DNA of 64,000 nt from JACCZX01 sp963729165 (GCA_963729165.1 CAVSMM010000015.1:62001-126000), one strand, 5' to 3'; positions 37,110-47,613 are shown, numbered from the stretch's first letter. Made by a program: numbers and translations. The notes: generated by a model from the sequence alone, not told the origin.

Positions 37110-38384
37110 TTAAGGCAGGCGCGACTCGGTCGCGAACAATTCTTCGATCGTCTCGCGCTGGCGCACGCAGTGCGATAGCGCGCCGTCGACCATCACCTCG
37201 GCAGGCCGGCCCCGGCTGTTGTAATTAGAGCTCATCGCCATTGCGTAGGCGCCCGCGCTCGCGATCGCAAGCAAGTCGCCAGGCTGCAAAGCCAGGTCCC
37301 GATCGCGCGCCAGCCAATCCGCTGATTCGCAAACCGGGCCGACCACGTCGTACGTCGTGAGTCCACTATTCCGTGGCACAACCGGCATCACGTTCATCCA
37401 GGCGTCGTACATCGCGGGCCGGATCAGATCGTTCATCGCCGCATCGACGATCGCAAAATTCTTCGACTCGCCTGGTTTCAAATATTCAACGCGTGTAAGC
37501 AGGACACCGGCGTTGCCGACAATCGAGCGCCCTGGCTCAACGATCACCTTCTTGCCTCGATGACCGCGGGCGTCGAGCCGGGCCAGCAGCGCTTTGATCA
37601 GCTGCGAGACCTGTGGCGGCGACTCGTTCTGATAACGGATTCCCAATCCTCCGCCCAGGTCGAGGTGGTGAAGGAGAATTTTTTCGCGCTCGAGGGCGTC
37701 GACCAGGTCGATGATGCGATCGGCGGCCTCGACGTACGGCTCGATTTCGGTGATCTGGGAGCCAATGTGGCAGCCGAGTCCAACCAGCTCCAGCGCCGGC
37801 TTGGTGCTCGCGATCCGGCAGAGCGCCAGAGCGTCCGCATATGCAACACCAAACTTGTTAGTTTTAAGTCCGGTAGAAATGTGCCGATGCGTCTTGGCAT
37901 CAATGTCGGGATTAACACGCAGCGCCACGCGCGCGCGTTGCTGTAGTCGTTGTGCCACTGAATCGATGCGGTCGAGCTCCGCAAATGACTCAACGTTAAA
38001 GCAGGCAACGTTGGCGTTGAGCGCAGCTTCGATCTCGGGCTCACTTTTTCCGACGCCCGAAAAAACGATTTTGCCGGCGTTGCCACCCGCGGCGAGCACG
38101 CGCGCAAGTTCTCCGCCGGAGACGATGTCAAAACCTGCGCCACGCCGCGCCAGCACATCGAGTACAGCTAGATTCGAATTGGCCTTGACGGCGTAGCACA
38201 CCTGCGCACTTCGACCTGTCAGCGCCGAGGCGTACGCGTCATAAGCAACTTCGATTGCGCGGCGTGAATACACGTACAGCGGAGTGCCGTACCGTGCTGC
38301 CAGCGCGTTGAGCGAAGCGTCTTCGCAGTGCAGGTGGTTTTCGCGGTAGCTGAACCCCTCGCTGTCCGGCAGCGCGAGACTCAT
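37110..38384 (-). CDS. lysA: diaminopimelate decarboxylase
   Basis: LysA catalyses the last step of lysine synthesis, decarboxylating meso-diaminopimelate with pyridoxal phosphate. It is 424 residues from ATG 38384. The PLP lysine is in CYAVKANSNLAVLD, about residues 60-73. The motifs HIGSQ, DLGGGLGI, EPGRSIVGNAG and VGPVCESADW complete the active site. The start overlaps the lptM stop (ATGA), so the two are coupled. The frame extends upstream without conservation. Confidence 0.96.
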   Translation of the reverse strand: MSLALPDSEGFSYRENHLHCEDASLNALAARYGTPLYVYSRRAIEVAYDAYASALTGRSAQVCYAVKANSNLAVLDVLARRGAGFDIVSGGELARVLAAGGNAGKIVFSGVGKSEPEIEAALNANVACFNVESFAELDRIDSVAQRLQQRARVALRVNPDIDAKTHRHISTGLKTNKFGVAYADALALCRIASTKPALELVGLGCHIGSQITEIEPYVEAADRIIDLVDALEREKILLHHLDLGGGLGIRYQNESPPQVSQLIKALLARLDARGHRGKKVIVEPGRSIVGNAGVLLTRVEYLKPGESKNFAIVDAAMNDLIRPAMYDAWMNVMPVVPRNSGLTTYDVVGPVCESADWLARDRDLALQPGDLLAIASAGAYAMAMSSNYNSRGRPAEVMVDGALSHCVRQRETIEELFATESRLP

Positions 38385-38554
38385 TTCTGTTCTGAGGTGG
38401 CTGGCACGTCCGGAAAAGGACGATCCACGGACTTTGTCGGCGTTGAAGATTGCTGCGTAGAAGGTGGCGGTGGCAATGTGAGCGGGCCTTTCTGGCCGCA
38501 AGCCAGAAGCGTCGATGCCGTGATCGCGACGAGTATCGTTGTGGCGAATCGCAT
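38381..38554 (-). CDS. lptM: small lipoprotein LptM (YifL family)
   Basis: A 57-residue lipoprotein: signal peptide MRFATTILVAITASTLLAC with the acylated cysteine at 19, then GQKGPLTLPPPPS. CGQKGPL is the hallmark of LptM, which in E. coli assists assembly of the LptD/LptE lipopolysaccharide translocon. The rest is a disordered Ser/Pro/Thr tail. It stands between cyaY (divergent) and lysA, its usual place in proteobacteria. Confidence 0.88.
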   Translation of the reverse strand: MRFATTILVAITASTLLACGQKGPLTLPPPPSTQQSSTPTKSVDRPFPDVPATSEQK

Positions 38555-38569
38555 GGCAATCAATCTAAC

Positions 38570-38887
38570 ATGAGCGAATCGGAATTCCTGGAGCTGGCCG
38601 AGGCGACGCTGGCTGCGATTGAGCGCGCTGTCGACGCTGCGGAGGGCGACATTGAAGCGTCGCGCGCAGGCAACGTGTTGACGCTTGAGCTTGCCGATGC
38701 GTCGAAGGTGATCGTCAATAGCCAGACGCCGATGCAGCAGATGTGGGTCGCGGCCAAGAGTGGTGCGTTTCACTACGCGCGCAATGGCGATCGCTGGCTA
38801 GATACGCGCGACGGCAGCGAGTTATTCGCGGCGCTGTCCAAAATTATTTCATCGCAGGGCGGCGAGTCGGTTGTGCTACGAAGCTAA
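38570..38887 (+). CDS. cyaY: iron-sulphur cluster assembly protein CyaY (frataxin)
   Basis: Bacterial frataxin binds iron and modulates IscS during Fe-S cluster building. It is 105 residues: an acidic first helix (MSESEFLELAEATLAAIERA), then the sheet with LTLELADASKVIVNSQTPMQ and QMWVAAKSGAFHYA. It is divergent from lptM with 15 bases between the starts, so promoters must overlap the genes or be very compact. Confidence 0.95.
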   Translation: MSESEFLELAEATLAAIERAVDAAEGDIEASRAGNVLTLELADASKVIVNSQTPMQQMWVAAKSGAFHYARNGDRWLDTRDGSELFAALSKIISSQGGESVVLRS

Positions 38888-38913
38888 GGAGCCGCAACTT
38901 CTGTAGTTGCCTC

Positions 38914-38985
38914 AGTGGAATGGTCTGGCTTCGCCAGCGATTCCACTCAAACTAATCGCACAAAAGTAGGTTTGTACTTTTGTGC
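38914..38985. terminator. tandem hairpins between convergent cyaY and mrcA
   Basis: The first stem pairs AGTGGAAT (38914-38921) with ATTCCACT (38940-38947) and contains an inner CTGGC-TTC-GCCAG stem. The second pairs GCACAAAAGTA (38958-38968) with TACTTTTGTGC (38975-38985) around six bases. The A/T-rich second stem suits a terminator working in both directions, as expected between genes whose ends face each other. Confidence 0.65.
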
Positions 38986-38990
38986 GCGCC

Positions 38991-41391
38991 TTAGAAGATC
39001 TGTTCGCGCACCGACTCGCGTTTGACCTGTTCTTCCGGCGGCAGCATGTCTTCAAGACCCACGCTGGCCACGCCTTGGCCGGGTTGATGCTCGACGAAGT
39101 AAAACTCACCTCCAAGGCTGACGACGCCAGTGGGAACTTCGCGCGTGGCTTCGGGCACGCCCTTAAGCGCTTTGGCCATGTAGGAAATCCAGATCGGTAG
39201 CGCAAGCCCGCCGCCCGTTTCGCGCTCGCCCAGCGGCCGCGGCTGGTCGAACCCCATCCACCCGACCGCCACTAGATCGCCGCCATAGCCTGCAAACCAT
39301 GCGTCGTGCGAGTCGTTAGTCGTTCCCGTTTTGCCGGCGATATCGGGCCGCTTCAACGTGCTTCCCGCGCGCGCCGCCGTGCCATAGCGGGCGACGTCTT
39401 TCAGCAGGTTGTCCATTAAGAACGCATTGCGAGCACCCAGCACGCGGTTGGTCTCGTCACCCGCCTGCAACGGCTTGGCTTCCATCAGCACCTTGCCGGT
39501 CGCATCGGTGATTTTCGCAACCAGGTGCATATTGGTTCGATAGCCGCCGTTGGCGAATACCGAGTACGCATTGAGCATCTGCCAGGGCGTGACTGCACCC
39601 GCGCCGAGCGCCATCGTCAGGTACGCCGGATGTCTTTCGGCGTCGAAGCCGAATCGGGTGACCCAATCCTGCGCGTAACGCGGGCCAATGGCCTGCAGGA
39701 TGCGAACCGAAACCAGATTCTTCGATCGCGCCAAGCCTTGCCGCAGGCGCATCGGACCGTCGAACTTGCCGTCGTAATTTTTGGGTTCCCAGAGCTGACC
39801 TCCGGTCAGATTCGGGTCGATGCTGATCGGCGCGTCGTTGATCAGCGTGCTCGGCATGAAGCCCTTTTCCAACGACGCCGAGTAAATGAACGGTTTGAAA
39901 CTCGAGCCTGGCTGGCGCCACGCCTGCGTGACATGATTGAACTTGTTCAGGTTGAAGTCGAATCCGCCGACCAGGGCTTTGACTTGTCCATCCTTCGAGC
40001 TGGCGGCCACGAAGGCGGCTTCGACCTGCGGCAACTGAACGATCTGCCAGATTCCCTTGTCATCGCGCGTAATCCGAATCACCGCGCCGGGAACAATCTT
40101 GCGGTTGGGCTGCGCCTTGGCGGATAACGAGGGTGCGGCAAATCGCAAACCGTCAGCCTTGATTTCGATCGTCGAGCCGCCTTGCACCATCGCCTTGACG
40201 GCAGTTGGTGACGCCTCAAGCACCACTGCGGGCACGAGGTTGGGACTGTCGATCGCCTCGACCAACGCATCCTCGATGCGCTGTTCGCGCACGACGGGAT
40301 CGGCGTGCAACTCAATGAAGGCTTCGGGGCCCCGGTACCCATACTTTCGGTCGTAGGCGAGCACTTGAGTGCGCAATGCGGTGTAGGCAGTTTCCTGGTC
40401 GTCCTTGCGGAGCGTCGTAAAAACATTCAACCCGCGCGTGTAGGTCTCTTCGCGAAACACCTCGAACACCAACTGCCGCGCCAACTCGGCCGCATATTCG
40501 GCGTGCAGTCGTACCTTGAAAGCCTGTTCGACGGCGTAATTGGCAGCGCGCGGCTTCAGTTCCTGCGCCAGCGCAGCGTCGTGCGTCGCCTGGTCGATGT
40601 AATTGAGCTGCAGCATGCGCGCCAGGACATACTGCTGCCGTCCCTTGGCGCGCTTCGGATTGACGAATGGGTTGTAAGTGGCGGGGGCCACCGGCAATCC
40701 AGCGAGCGTCGCCACCTCGGCAGTCGTCAAGTCTTTCAGCTTTTTTCCAAAGTAGATCTGCGACGCCGATGCGAAACCGTAAGCGCGTTGCCCGAGAAAA
40801 ATCTGGTTCGCGTAGACCTCGAAAATCCGATCCTTCGAAAGCGACGACTCGATCTTGTAGGCGAGCCCAATCTCATAGAGCTTACGAACGTAGCTGCGCT
40901 CGGAGCTGAGGAAAAAGGTCCGCGCAAGCTGCATCGTGATCGTGCTGCCGCCCTGGCCGCGACGTCCGGAGGCAAAGTTGGCGACGAACGCTCGCGCGAG
41001 CCCGGCGTAATCGACCCCATGATGTTGGTAGAAGCTGTCGTCCTCGGCCGCGAGAATCGCCTTTTTCAGCTCGTCCGGGATTTCCGCCAACGGCACAAAC
41101 TCTCGCCGCTCTTCGCCGAATTCCCCGATCAGTATTCCGTCTGCGGTCCACACGCGCAGCGGAATTTTGGGCCGGTAGTCGGTCAACGCATCGATGGGCG
41201 GCAAATTCGCATAAACGATTGCGAAAACGAATGTGCCAAGCAATAGACCGGTAGCTGCGCCCGCCGACCACCACGATCCCGAGCAGACGCAGCACGCGCC
41301 AATACCACGCCAGCGGCTCGCGTGGTGCTTCGTCATCGTAATTGTCGGAATTGCGGGAGCTCACGTGTTTTTTGCTGGCCGGCGTTCGCAA
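38991..41391 (-). CDS. mrcA: penicillin-binding protein 1A, bifunctional peptidoglycan synthase (one-base frame break near 41261)
   Basis: PBP1A polymerises and cross-links peptidoglycan. It has a cytoplasmic N-terminus and one membrane anchor. A GT51 transglycosylase domain follows (EDDSFYQHHGVDY; GQGGSTITMQLARTFFLSSE), then an OB-like insert and a transpeptidase with SSFK, SKN and KTGTT motifs. The first 44 residues (MRTPASKKHVSSRNSDNYDD...) are in another frame. One extra G in the run at 41260-41262 (GGC GGG CGCA, expected GGC GGC GCA) separates them from the anchor AATGLLLGTFVFAIVYANLP. The corrected protein is 799 residues. It is divergent from pilM, the common Burkholderiales arrangement. 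Confidence 0.94.
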
Positions 41392-41790
41392 CGGGGAGTT
41401 AGGCGTGTGAGCGACCGCTTTTTTGCGCTTCGCTGCTGACGGAGTACGAGATTATAGGAGCCGGTAGACGCAAGCGCGTTCGGTTCAAAAGTCACATTGG
41501 ACGCTGGCTGGCGATAGATGTTCGTTGTTAATCCCTCAAAGAGGGCACGATTAGGCCGAACACGGGGCTTGTGTGGCTTTTGCGTATGTTGATAGGATTT
41601 CGCGTAGCGTCCGATAAATCTGCGGTAAACGCTCGAAACATAAGGAAAAAAGGGTTTCGATCCGGCCAAGCCGATTGGGATCTTGGGGATCGAAGAGGCG
41701 GAAGTCCGTTTCTTCGCTCATTTGTCTCGCTGATTAAGTGGAGTGCGCGGTTGAGCACTCGTTCAAGCGTCGCCTGCTGGGAGCATCGCC
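41392..41790. other. mrcA-pilM intergenic region
   Basis: About 400 bases between divergent genes, with no credible coding sequence. It should contain both promoters. A perfect -10 box TATAAT for mrcA is present on the minus strand (ATTATA at 41451-41456), but no good -35 box lies at the right distance. For pilM I see only weak candidates, such as TTGTGT near 41569 followed by GATAGG. No sigma54-type site was recognised. Confidence 0.5.
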
Positions 41791-42867
41791 TTGGCCTTTG
41801 ATATGCCTTTTTCGCCGAAAGCGCCGCCGCTGATCGGCCTTGATATCGGCTCGTCGAGCGTGAAAATCGTCGAGTTGTCCGAGGCTGGCAAGGGCACGTT
41901 GCGCCTCGAGCGCTATGCCATTGAGCCGCTGCCGCGCGGCTCGGTGGTCGACGGCAACGTCGACAAGATCGATGTTGTTGCTGAAGCAGTGAGGCGCGCT
42001 TGGCGTCGCGCGGGCGGCAAAGTGAAAAACGTAGCGATGGCATTGCCGGCGTCGGCCGTCATCACGAAACGAATTGCGTTGCCTGCGAACCTGCGCGAAG
42101 AAGAGCTGGAGATGCAGGTCGAGAGCGAGGCCAATCAGTACATTCCGTTTGCGCTCGATGAAGTCAGCCTCGATTTTCAGGTACTGGGCGCTATTCCGAA
42201 CGCGCCGGACGACGTCGAAGTGTTGATCGCGGCTTCGCGCAAGGAAAAAGTTGAAGATCGCGTCGCGGTGGCACAAGCGGCGGGATTAAAGCCGATGGTG
42301 GTCGATGTCGAGTCGTATTCGGCGCGCTCGGCGATCGAGCGATTGATCGAGCAGCTGCCTAATAACGGCGAGGGCCTCGTTATCGCAGTCTTTTACATCG
42401 GAGCAAACACGACGAGTGTCACCGTGATGCACGACGGTGAAGCAATCTACGAACGCGAACAACCGTTCGGGGGCCAGCAGCTGACGGGCGATATTTCTCG
42501 TACCTACGGCATTCCGAGCGAGGAGGCCGAGCAGAAAAAGCGCAGTGGCGATTTACCGGCCGATTATGAAACGGCGGTGCTGAAGCCTTTCATCGATACC
42601 GCGACGATCGAGATCACGCGCGCATTGCAATTCTTCTTCACCTCGACCCCGTATAGCCGTGTCGATCAGATCATGTTGGCTGGCGGGTCTGCGGTCCTCA
42701 GCGGGCTGCCTGAAGCTCTAATGGAGCGCTCGCAGGTCCCGGCTTCGGTGATCTCGCCATTCAAAGGAATGGAGATTTCATCCAACATTCGCGAGAAACA
42801 GTTGAGGCTCGATGCACCTGCGCTGCTAACGCCTTGCGGACTGGCGATGCGGAGGTTCGACCGATGA
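41791..42867 (+). CDS. pilM: type IV pilus assembly protein PilM
   Basis: PilM is a cytoplasmic actin-like ATPase that binds the N-terminus of PilN and anchors the pilus alignment complex. The nucleotide-binding phosphate-1 motif is LIGLDIGSSSVKIVEL, near residue 14. It is 358 residues from TTG 41791, chosen because GGGAG lies 7 bases upstream; ATG 41803 would remove four codons and has no such site. The stop overlaps the pilN start (ATGA). It is intact. Confidence 0.93.
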   Translation: MAFDMPFSPKAPPLIGLDIGSSSVKIVELSEAGKGTLRLERYAIEPLPRGSVVDGNVDKIDVVAEAVRRAWRRAGGKVKNVAMALPASAVITKRIALPANLREEELEMQVESEANQYIPFALDEVSLDFQVLGAIPNAPDDVEVLIAASRKEKVEDRVAVAQAAGLKPMVVDVESYSARSAIERLIEQLPNNGEGLVIAVFYIGANTTSVTVMHDGEAIYEREQPFGGQQLTGDISRTYGIPSEEAEQKKRSGDLPADYETAVLKPFIDTATIEITRALQFFFTSTPYSRVDQIMLAGGSAVLSGLPEALMERSQVPASVISPFKGMEISSNIREKQLRLDAPALLTPCGLAMRRFDR

Positions 42868-43570
42868 CAACGCCGCGCGTCAATCTATTGCCGCATCGCG
42901 AGGCCAGACGCGAGCGGCAGAAGAAAGTTTTCTGGTTCATGACCGGACTGTCGGTCGTGGCAGGACTGTTGATGATCGCGGTCGTTTGGACCGTGCTGCA
43001 GGGATACATCTCGAATCAGGAATCACGCAACGAGTTTGTCCGCGCAGAAAATCGCAAACTCGATACGCAGATCAAGGAGATTGCGTCGCTGCGCGCCGAA
43101 ATCGACGGTTTGCGCGCACGCCAGCGCGCCGTTGAGGACCTGCAAGCCGACCGCAATTTGCCTGTTTATCTGATCGACGAAGTTGCCAAGCAGGTGCCCG
43201 AAGGGATCTATCTGCGCGGTATCAAGCAGGAAGATCGACAGAGTTAATGTCAGCGGCTGGGCGGCGTCAAACGAGCGCGTGTCGGAGTTCCTGCGCAATC
43301 TGCAGAACAACTCACGCGTTCTTGAGCGCCCGGAGCTGATTGAGATCAAGGTCGCGGGTGCAGGTCCGCAGGGCATCAATCGCCGCGTATTCGAGTTCTC
43401 GCTGAATTTTTCGCTGAAGCAGACACCGGAGCGCGCACTGATGCAGGCAGCTCAGCCAGGCGCGCGCGTCGGCGTTGGTGCCGACCAGCCCCGTGCCTAC
43501 CGCCGTGCAATCGACGCCGAGCATTACGTCGTCTTCTGCGCCTGCACCGGCAGCGCCCGCAACCAAGTAG
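42864..43570 (+). CDS. pilN: type IV pilus inner-membrane protein PilN (two frame breaks)
   Basis: PilN spans the inner membrane once and pairs with PilO. It starts MTTPRVNLLPHREARRERQK; the NLLPHRE motif binds PilM. The membrane span lies at about residues 24-46. An extra A at 43242 (CGA CAG A GTT AAT) hides VNVSGWAASNERVSEFLRNL. A second shift between about 43445 and 43475 is needed to reach a Pro/Ser/Ala-rich tail ending APAPAAPATK and TAG 43568-43570, just before the pilO ribosome site. Corrected length is 234 residues. Without the second shift the frame would run 43 bases into pilO. Confidence 0.88.
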
Positions 43571-43583
43571 GAACGAGGAATCA

Positions 43584-44235
43584 ATGGCAACCGGTCGTAG
43601 TCTGGCATCACAGTTTCAAGGCTTGAGCCTGGATAACGTCGGCTCATGGCCGGCGGCACCGCGCATCGCGATGTGGGTGTTCCTGATTTTGGTCTGCGGC
43701 GTAGGGGGCTGGTTCGGGCTTTGGAGCGGTCAGAAAGAGCAGCTCGAGCAACTGCAAGCCGAAGAGCAGAAGCTCAAGGACGAATACAGGGGCAAGCTGC
43801 AGCAGGCTGTCAATCTCGAAGAATTACGCAAGCAGCGCGAGCAGGTCAGTCAGTACGTGTTGACGCTTGAGAAGCAGTTGCCGAGCAAGTCGGAAATGGA
43901 CGCGCTGCTATCTGACATCAATCAGGCAGGTGTTGGACGAGGTCTCGACTTTGAGTTGTTCCGCCCAGGGCAGACCAATGTTCGTGAGTACTATGCAGAG
44001 CTGCCGATCGCGGTCAAGGTGTCGGGCAAGTATCACGATCTCGGCGCGTTTGCGAGCGATATTGCCAACCTGCCGCGCATCGTCACGTTGAACAACGTCA
44101 ACGTGACAGGCCGGCAAGGGCGGAACTCTTACGTTTGATGCCACGGCCAAGACGTATCGGTATCTCGATCCAGAAGAGATCGCCGCGCAGCGCGCTGCGA
44201 AAGCGAAACTCGAGAAGAAAGGGCCTGGCAAGTGA
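43584..44235 (+). CDS. pilO: type IV pilus inner-membrane protein PilO (frame break near 44121)
   Basis: PilO forms dimers with PilN and sets the periplasmic part of the alignment complex. One membrane span (IAMWVFLILVCGVGGWFGLW, about residues 28-47) is followed by a coiled coil rich in Gln/Glu/Lys. The ferredoxin-like domain contains GLDFELFRPGQTNVREYYAE. An extra C at 44121 (CAA GGG C GGA ACT CTT) creates a premature stop; the corrected frame continues TLTFDATAKTYRYLDPEEIA to TGA 44233. Corrected length is 216 residues. Confidence 0.92.
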
Positions 44236-44243
44236 GACCCTCG

Positions 44244-44812
44244 ATGACTCTCAATCGTTTGGGTGCGATTGACTTCCGTCACGTTTCTGTTGGCCGCCTG
44301 TGGTGGCGGCAATGAGACCGAACTGCGGACGTGGATGGACGATACGCGCAAGACCATGCGGCCGACCACGCAGCCGGTGCCGGAGCCGAAGCAGTTCACG
44401 CCGTTTAGTTATGAGGCAAAAGCACTGATTGACCCGTTCGATCCGCAAAAGATGATTCTGGCCGCGGCCCGCCAGGCGCAATCGCGCTCGAGCACCAGCT
44501 CGATCAGGCCGGATCTCGATCGTCGGCGCGAAATGCTTGAAGGGTATCCCCTCGATCAGCTGAAGATGGTGGGTACGTTGCGGCAGGCGGGAAATCAGGT
44601 CGCGTTGATAGACGCTGCAGGGCAGACCTTCATGGTTCGTCGCGGCAACTACATCGGACAGAATTTTGGGTTGGTTACCGAGTATTTCTGAAACCGAAGT
44701 GGATTTGAAGGAAATCGTTCAGGATGCCGCGGGCGAATGGATCGAAAGACCCACGAAGCTGGAATTGCAGGAAGCCGCCCAAAGAGCCGGGCAACAAGGG
44801 AGCAAGCGATGA
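44244..44812 (+). CDS. pilP: type IV pilus assembly lipoprotein PilP (one or two frame breaks)
   Basis: PilP is an inner-membrane lipoprotein linking PilN/PilO to the secretin PilQ. The lipobox region LTSVTFLLAAC is visible. The start is uncertain. ATG 44244 (MTLNRL) joins this frame if one extra G at 44261-44263 is removed, while GTG 44263 begins directly MRLTSVTFLL. The beta-sandwich domain (YPLDQLKMVGTL, then VRRGNYIGQNFG) follows. An extra T at 44683 (ACC GAG T ATT TCT GAA) hides ETEVDLKEIVQDAAGEWIER up to TGA 44810. About 182-188 residues corrected. The stop overlaps the pilQ ATG. Confidence 0.88.
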
Positions 44813-46997
44813 GTATCAGTGTCCAAAATGTGGCCGTGTGCTTGTCGCGAGTAGCGGCGATGCTGGGCTTGATTCGCAACGGCGTCGTGTAGCGTGGGCG
44901 CAGGCAGCAGCCAGTGACGCCGGCAATGCGATCGAACGCGATCGACGCCATCCAGACGAGTAATGGCGTGGTGGTTAGCATTGAGTTGAAGAACGCGCCG
45001 CAGGGAGTGCCTGCGAGCTTTTCAGTGGCAAATCCGGCGCGTGTCGCGCTTGATATGCCGGCGACCGTCAACGGCCTGGGCAAGAACATGGTCGAGCTGA
45101 ATCAGGGCGATGTACGCTCGGTCAACGTGGTGCAATCCGCGAGGTCGTTCGCGCGTCGTTGTGAATCTCAAGCGGGCGATTGACGCATACGGTGTCGATC
45201 GAGGGCAAGCGAGTTTTGGTTGCGCTCGGAGGCGCGGCTGATACCAGCTCGTTTCGAGCGCCACCCGGAACGCCAGCGGCCACAATGGCGCAGGCTTCAC
45301 CGTCTGGCGCAGCGCCCGCCACCGCTGGACCGTCAGCGTTTACTGGCGGCCGTGCTTTGCGTGGAATCGATTTCCGCCGCGGCGCCGAAAACGAAGGTCG
45401 GGTCGTTGTCGATCTGTCCGATCCGAACACCAACGTCGATATTCGCCAGCAGGGAAATAGCGTCATCGTCGATTTTCAGAATACGACGTTGCCAGATAGT
45501 TTGAAGCGCCGGCTCGACGTATCCGATTTTGCAACGCCGGTTGCGCAGGTCACCGCGAGCCAGCAAGGAAACAACGCACGCCTCGTGGTCGAGCCGCGCG
45601 GCGTGTGGGAACACAACGCCTATCAAAGCGATACGCGCTTTCGTGCTTGAGGTGCGGCCGGTACGCGAAGATCCGACGCGACTGTTTCAGGGAACACGGC
45701 AAGGCTATCAAGGCGAGCGCCTATCGTTGAACTTCCAGAACGTTGACGTGCGCTCTTTGCTGCAGGTGATTGCCGATTTTACGAATCTGAACATCATTAC
45801 CAGCGATTCGGTCGGCGGCACGATTACTTTGCGCTTAAAGGATGTTCCCTGGGATCAGGCCCTCGACATCATCTTGCAGAGCAAGGGTCTGGACATGCGG
45901 AAGAACGGCAACGTCGTGTTGGTTGCGCCGCGGGACGAAATCGCTGCGAAGGAAAAGCTCGAGCTCGAATCACGTAATCAGATCGCAGATCTCGAGCCGC
46001 TGCGCTCCGAGGCGTTTGTCGTCAACTATCAGAAGGCCGAGGACGTTCGCAAGTTGCTGAGCGACGAGAAGCAGCGCCTCATTTCCAAGCGCGGCAGCGT
46101 GGCAGTCGATGCTGCGCACGAATCAGATTTTCGTGCAGGACACGACGCGCACGACTCGAAGACGTACGCAGACTGCTGCAGCGAATCGATATTCCGGTGC
46201 CGCAGGTGCTGATCGAGGCGCGCATCGTTGAAGCCGATGATCGCTTCAGCCGCAATCTCGGTGTGCGATTTGGCTACGGGCGAGTTACGAACGAAGTGGC
46301 GGTCGGTGGACGGAATGCATTACCGACCCTACCGGGTGCGGGCGGTGTCGGGGGCGGCGGAGGGGTCGTCGGTGGCGTCACTGTTGTTAATTCGAATTAC
46401 GTCGACCTTCCTGCCGCGGGTATCGGAGGCTTTAATCCGGGTTCTTTCAATCTAACCTTGTTTAACAGTGCGCTGACACGCCTGATCAATCTCGAATTGA
46501 ATGCGCTGGAAGCTGACGGCCGAGGAAAGATCATTTCTAGCCCGCGAGTCGTGACAGCGGACAAGGTCAAGGCGACCATCGAGCAAGGAACAGAAATTCC
46601 ATACCAGCAAGCCACGTCGAGCGGCGCTACGTCGGTTTCGTTTCGAAAAGCGGTGTTGAAGCTTGAGGTCACGCCGCAAATCACGCCGGAAGGCGCGATC
46701 TTCCTTGATGTCAAAGTCAACAAGGACACTCGTGGGCAAGAAACCTTGTCGGGGCCCGCAATCGATACGAAAAACGTGCAGACGCAAGTATTGGTCGAAA
46801 ACGGTGGGACGGTCGTGCTCGGCGGAATCTACGAACAACAGGAGCGCACGACGATCACGAAAGTGCCGTTCTTCGGCGATCTTCCGGTAGTCGGTAATCT
46901 CTTCAAGAATACGTCGTCGATTAACGACCGCACCGAGTTGATCATCTTCATCACGCCGCGCGTAATCTCCGAGCGCGTCAACGCGGCGATGCGTTAA
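44809..46997 (+). CDS. pilQ: type IV pilus secretin PilQ (about seven frame breaks)
   Basis: PilQ forms the outer-membrane gate for the pilus. In order I see a signal peptide ending near VAWAQA, two AMIN peptidoglycan-binding domains (VVSIELKNAPQGVPASFSV; GIDFRRGAENEGRVVVDLSD), the STN/N0 domain (LSLNFQNVDVRSLLQVIADF), an N1 domain and the secretin barrel (GTEIPYQQATSSGATSVSF; VPFFGDLPVVGNLFKN). Shifts are needed near 44889 (missing base) and, as extra bases, near 44937, 45148, 45181, 45640, 46113 and 46154. The net correction gives 727 residues, normal for the family. The 3' 800 bases are unbroken. Confidence 0.9.
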
Positions 46998-47010
46998 GTT
47001 CGATCTCTGC

Positions 47011-47044
47011 AAAAAAGAGGGCCGCGCATGCGGCTCTTTTTTTT
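47011..47044 (+). terminator. intrinsic terminator after pilQ
   Basis: GCCGC (47021-47025) pairs with GCGGC (47030-47034). The stem extends outward through an A-rich arm AAAAAAGAG against TCTTTTTTTT, ending in a run of eight or more Ts at 47037-47044. It ends the pil operon before aroK and is the clearest terminator in the window. Confidence 0.85.
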
Positions 47045-47070
47045 CCGCCGGACAGATTGCGTCGTCAACC

Positions 47071-47613
47071 ATGCAAACCGACATGCGCTCCGTGTTCCTG
47101 ATCGGCATGATGGGGGCAGGCAAGTCAACCGTCGGCAGGCTTCTCGCTCAGCAGTTGAATTATCAGTTCGTCGATGCGGACCGCGAACTGGAGGCTCGCA
47201 GTGGCGTTCCCATTCCGACGATTTTCGAGATCGAAGGTGAAGCAGGCTTTCGACGGCGCGAGATTGGACTGCTTGACGAACTAACGCAGCGTGCAGGCAT
47301 TGTGCTGGCCACTGGCGGCGGCGCTGTGCTCGACGCGCAGCTTGCGGAGTCGATGAAAGAACGCGGCTTAGTGATTTACCTGCGAGCGAGTGCCGATGAG
47401 ATTTTCCGGCGCACGCGCCAGGACCGATCGCGGCCTTTGCTGCAAACGCCAAATCCGCGTGCGCGCATCGATCAGCTTCTGGCCGATCGCGAGCCGCTGT
47501 ATGAAAAGGCGGCGCATCTTGTTTTCCAGTCGGCCGCCTCCAATCCGCGTCGCCTTGTCACCAGGCTCTTGGAGCACCCACAATTGAAAGCGATCGCCAT
47601 TCGAAGCGAGTGA
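47071..47613 (+). CDS. aroK: shikimate kinase
   Basis: AroK phosphorylates shikimate with ATP, step five of chorismate synthesis. It is 180 residues. The Walker A motif GMMGAGKST is at about residues 12-20. The shikimate-binding residues appear in FVDADRELEARSGVPIPTIF and in the GGGAV motif; the lid has RTRQDRSRPLLQ. ATG 47071 was chosen as giving the conserved N-terminus. It is followed by aroB, the classic pair. Confidence 0.96.
   Translation: MQTDMRSVFLIGMMGAGKSTVGRLLAQQLNYQFVDADRELEARSGVPIPTIFEIEGEAGFRRREIGLLDELTQRAGIVLATGGGAVLDAQLAESMKERGLVIYLRASADEIFRRTRQDRSRPLLQTPNPRARIDQLLADREPLYEKAAHLVFQSAASNPRRLVTRLLEHPQLKAIAIRSE

Noticed and set aside
42864..46997. Calling pilN-pilQ pseudogenes
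   Set aside because: Conserved residues persist across every break, corrected lengths are normal, and core essential genes show the same kind of break.
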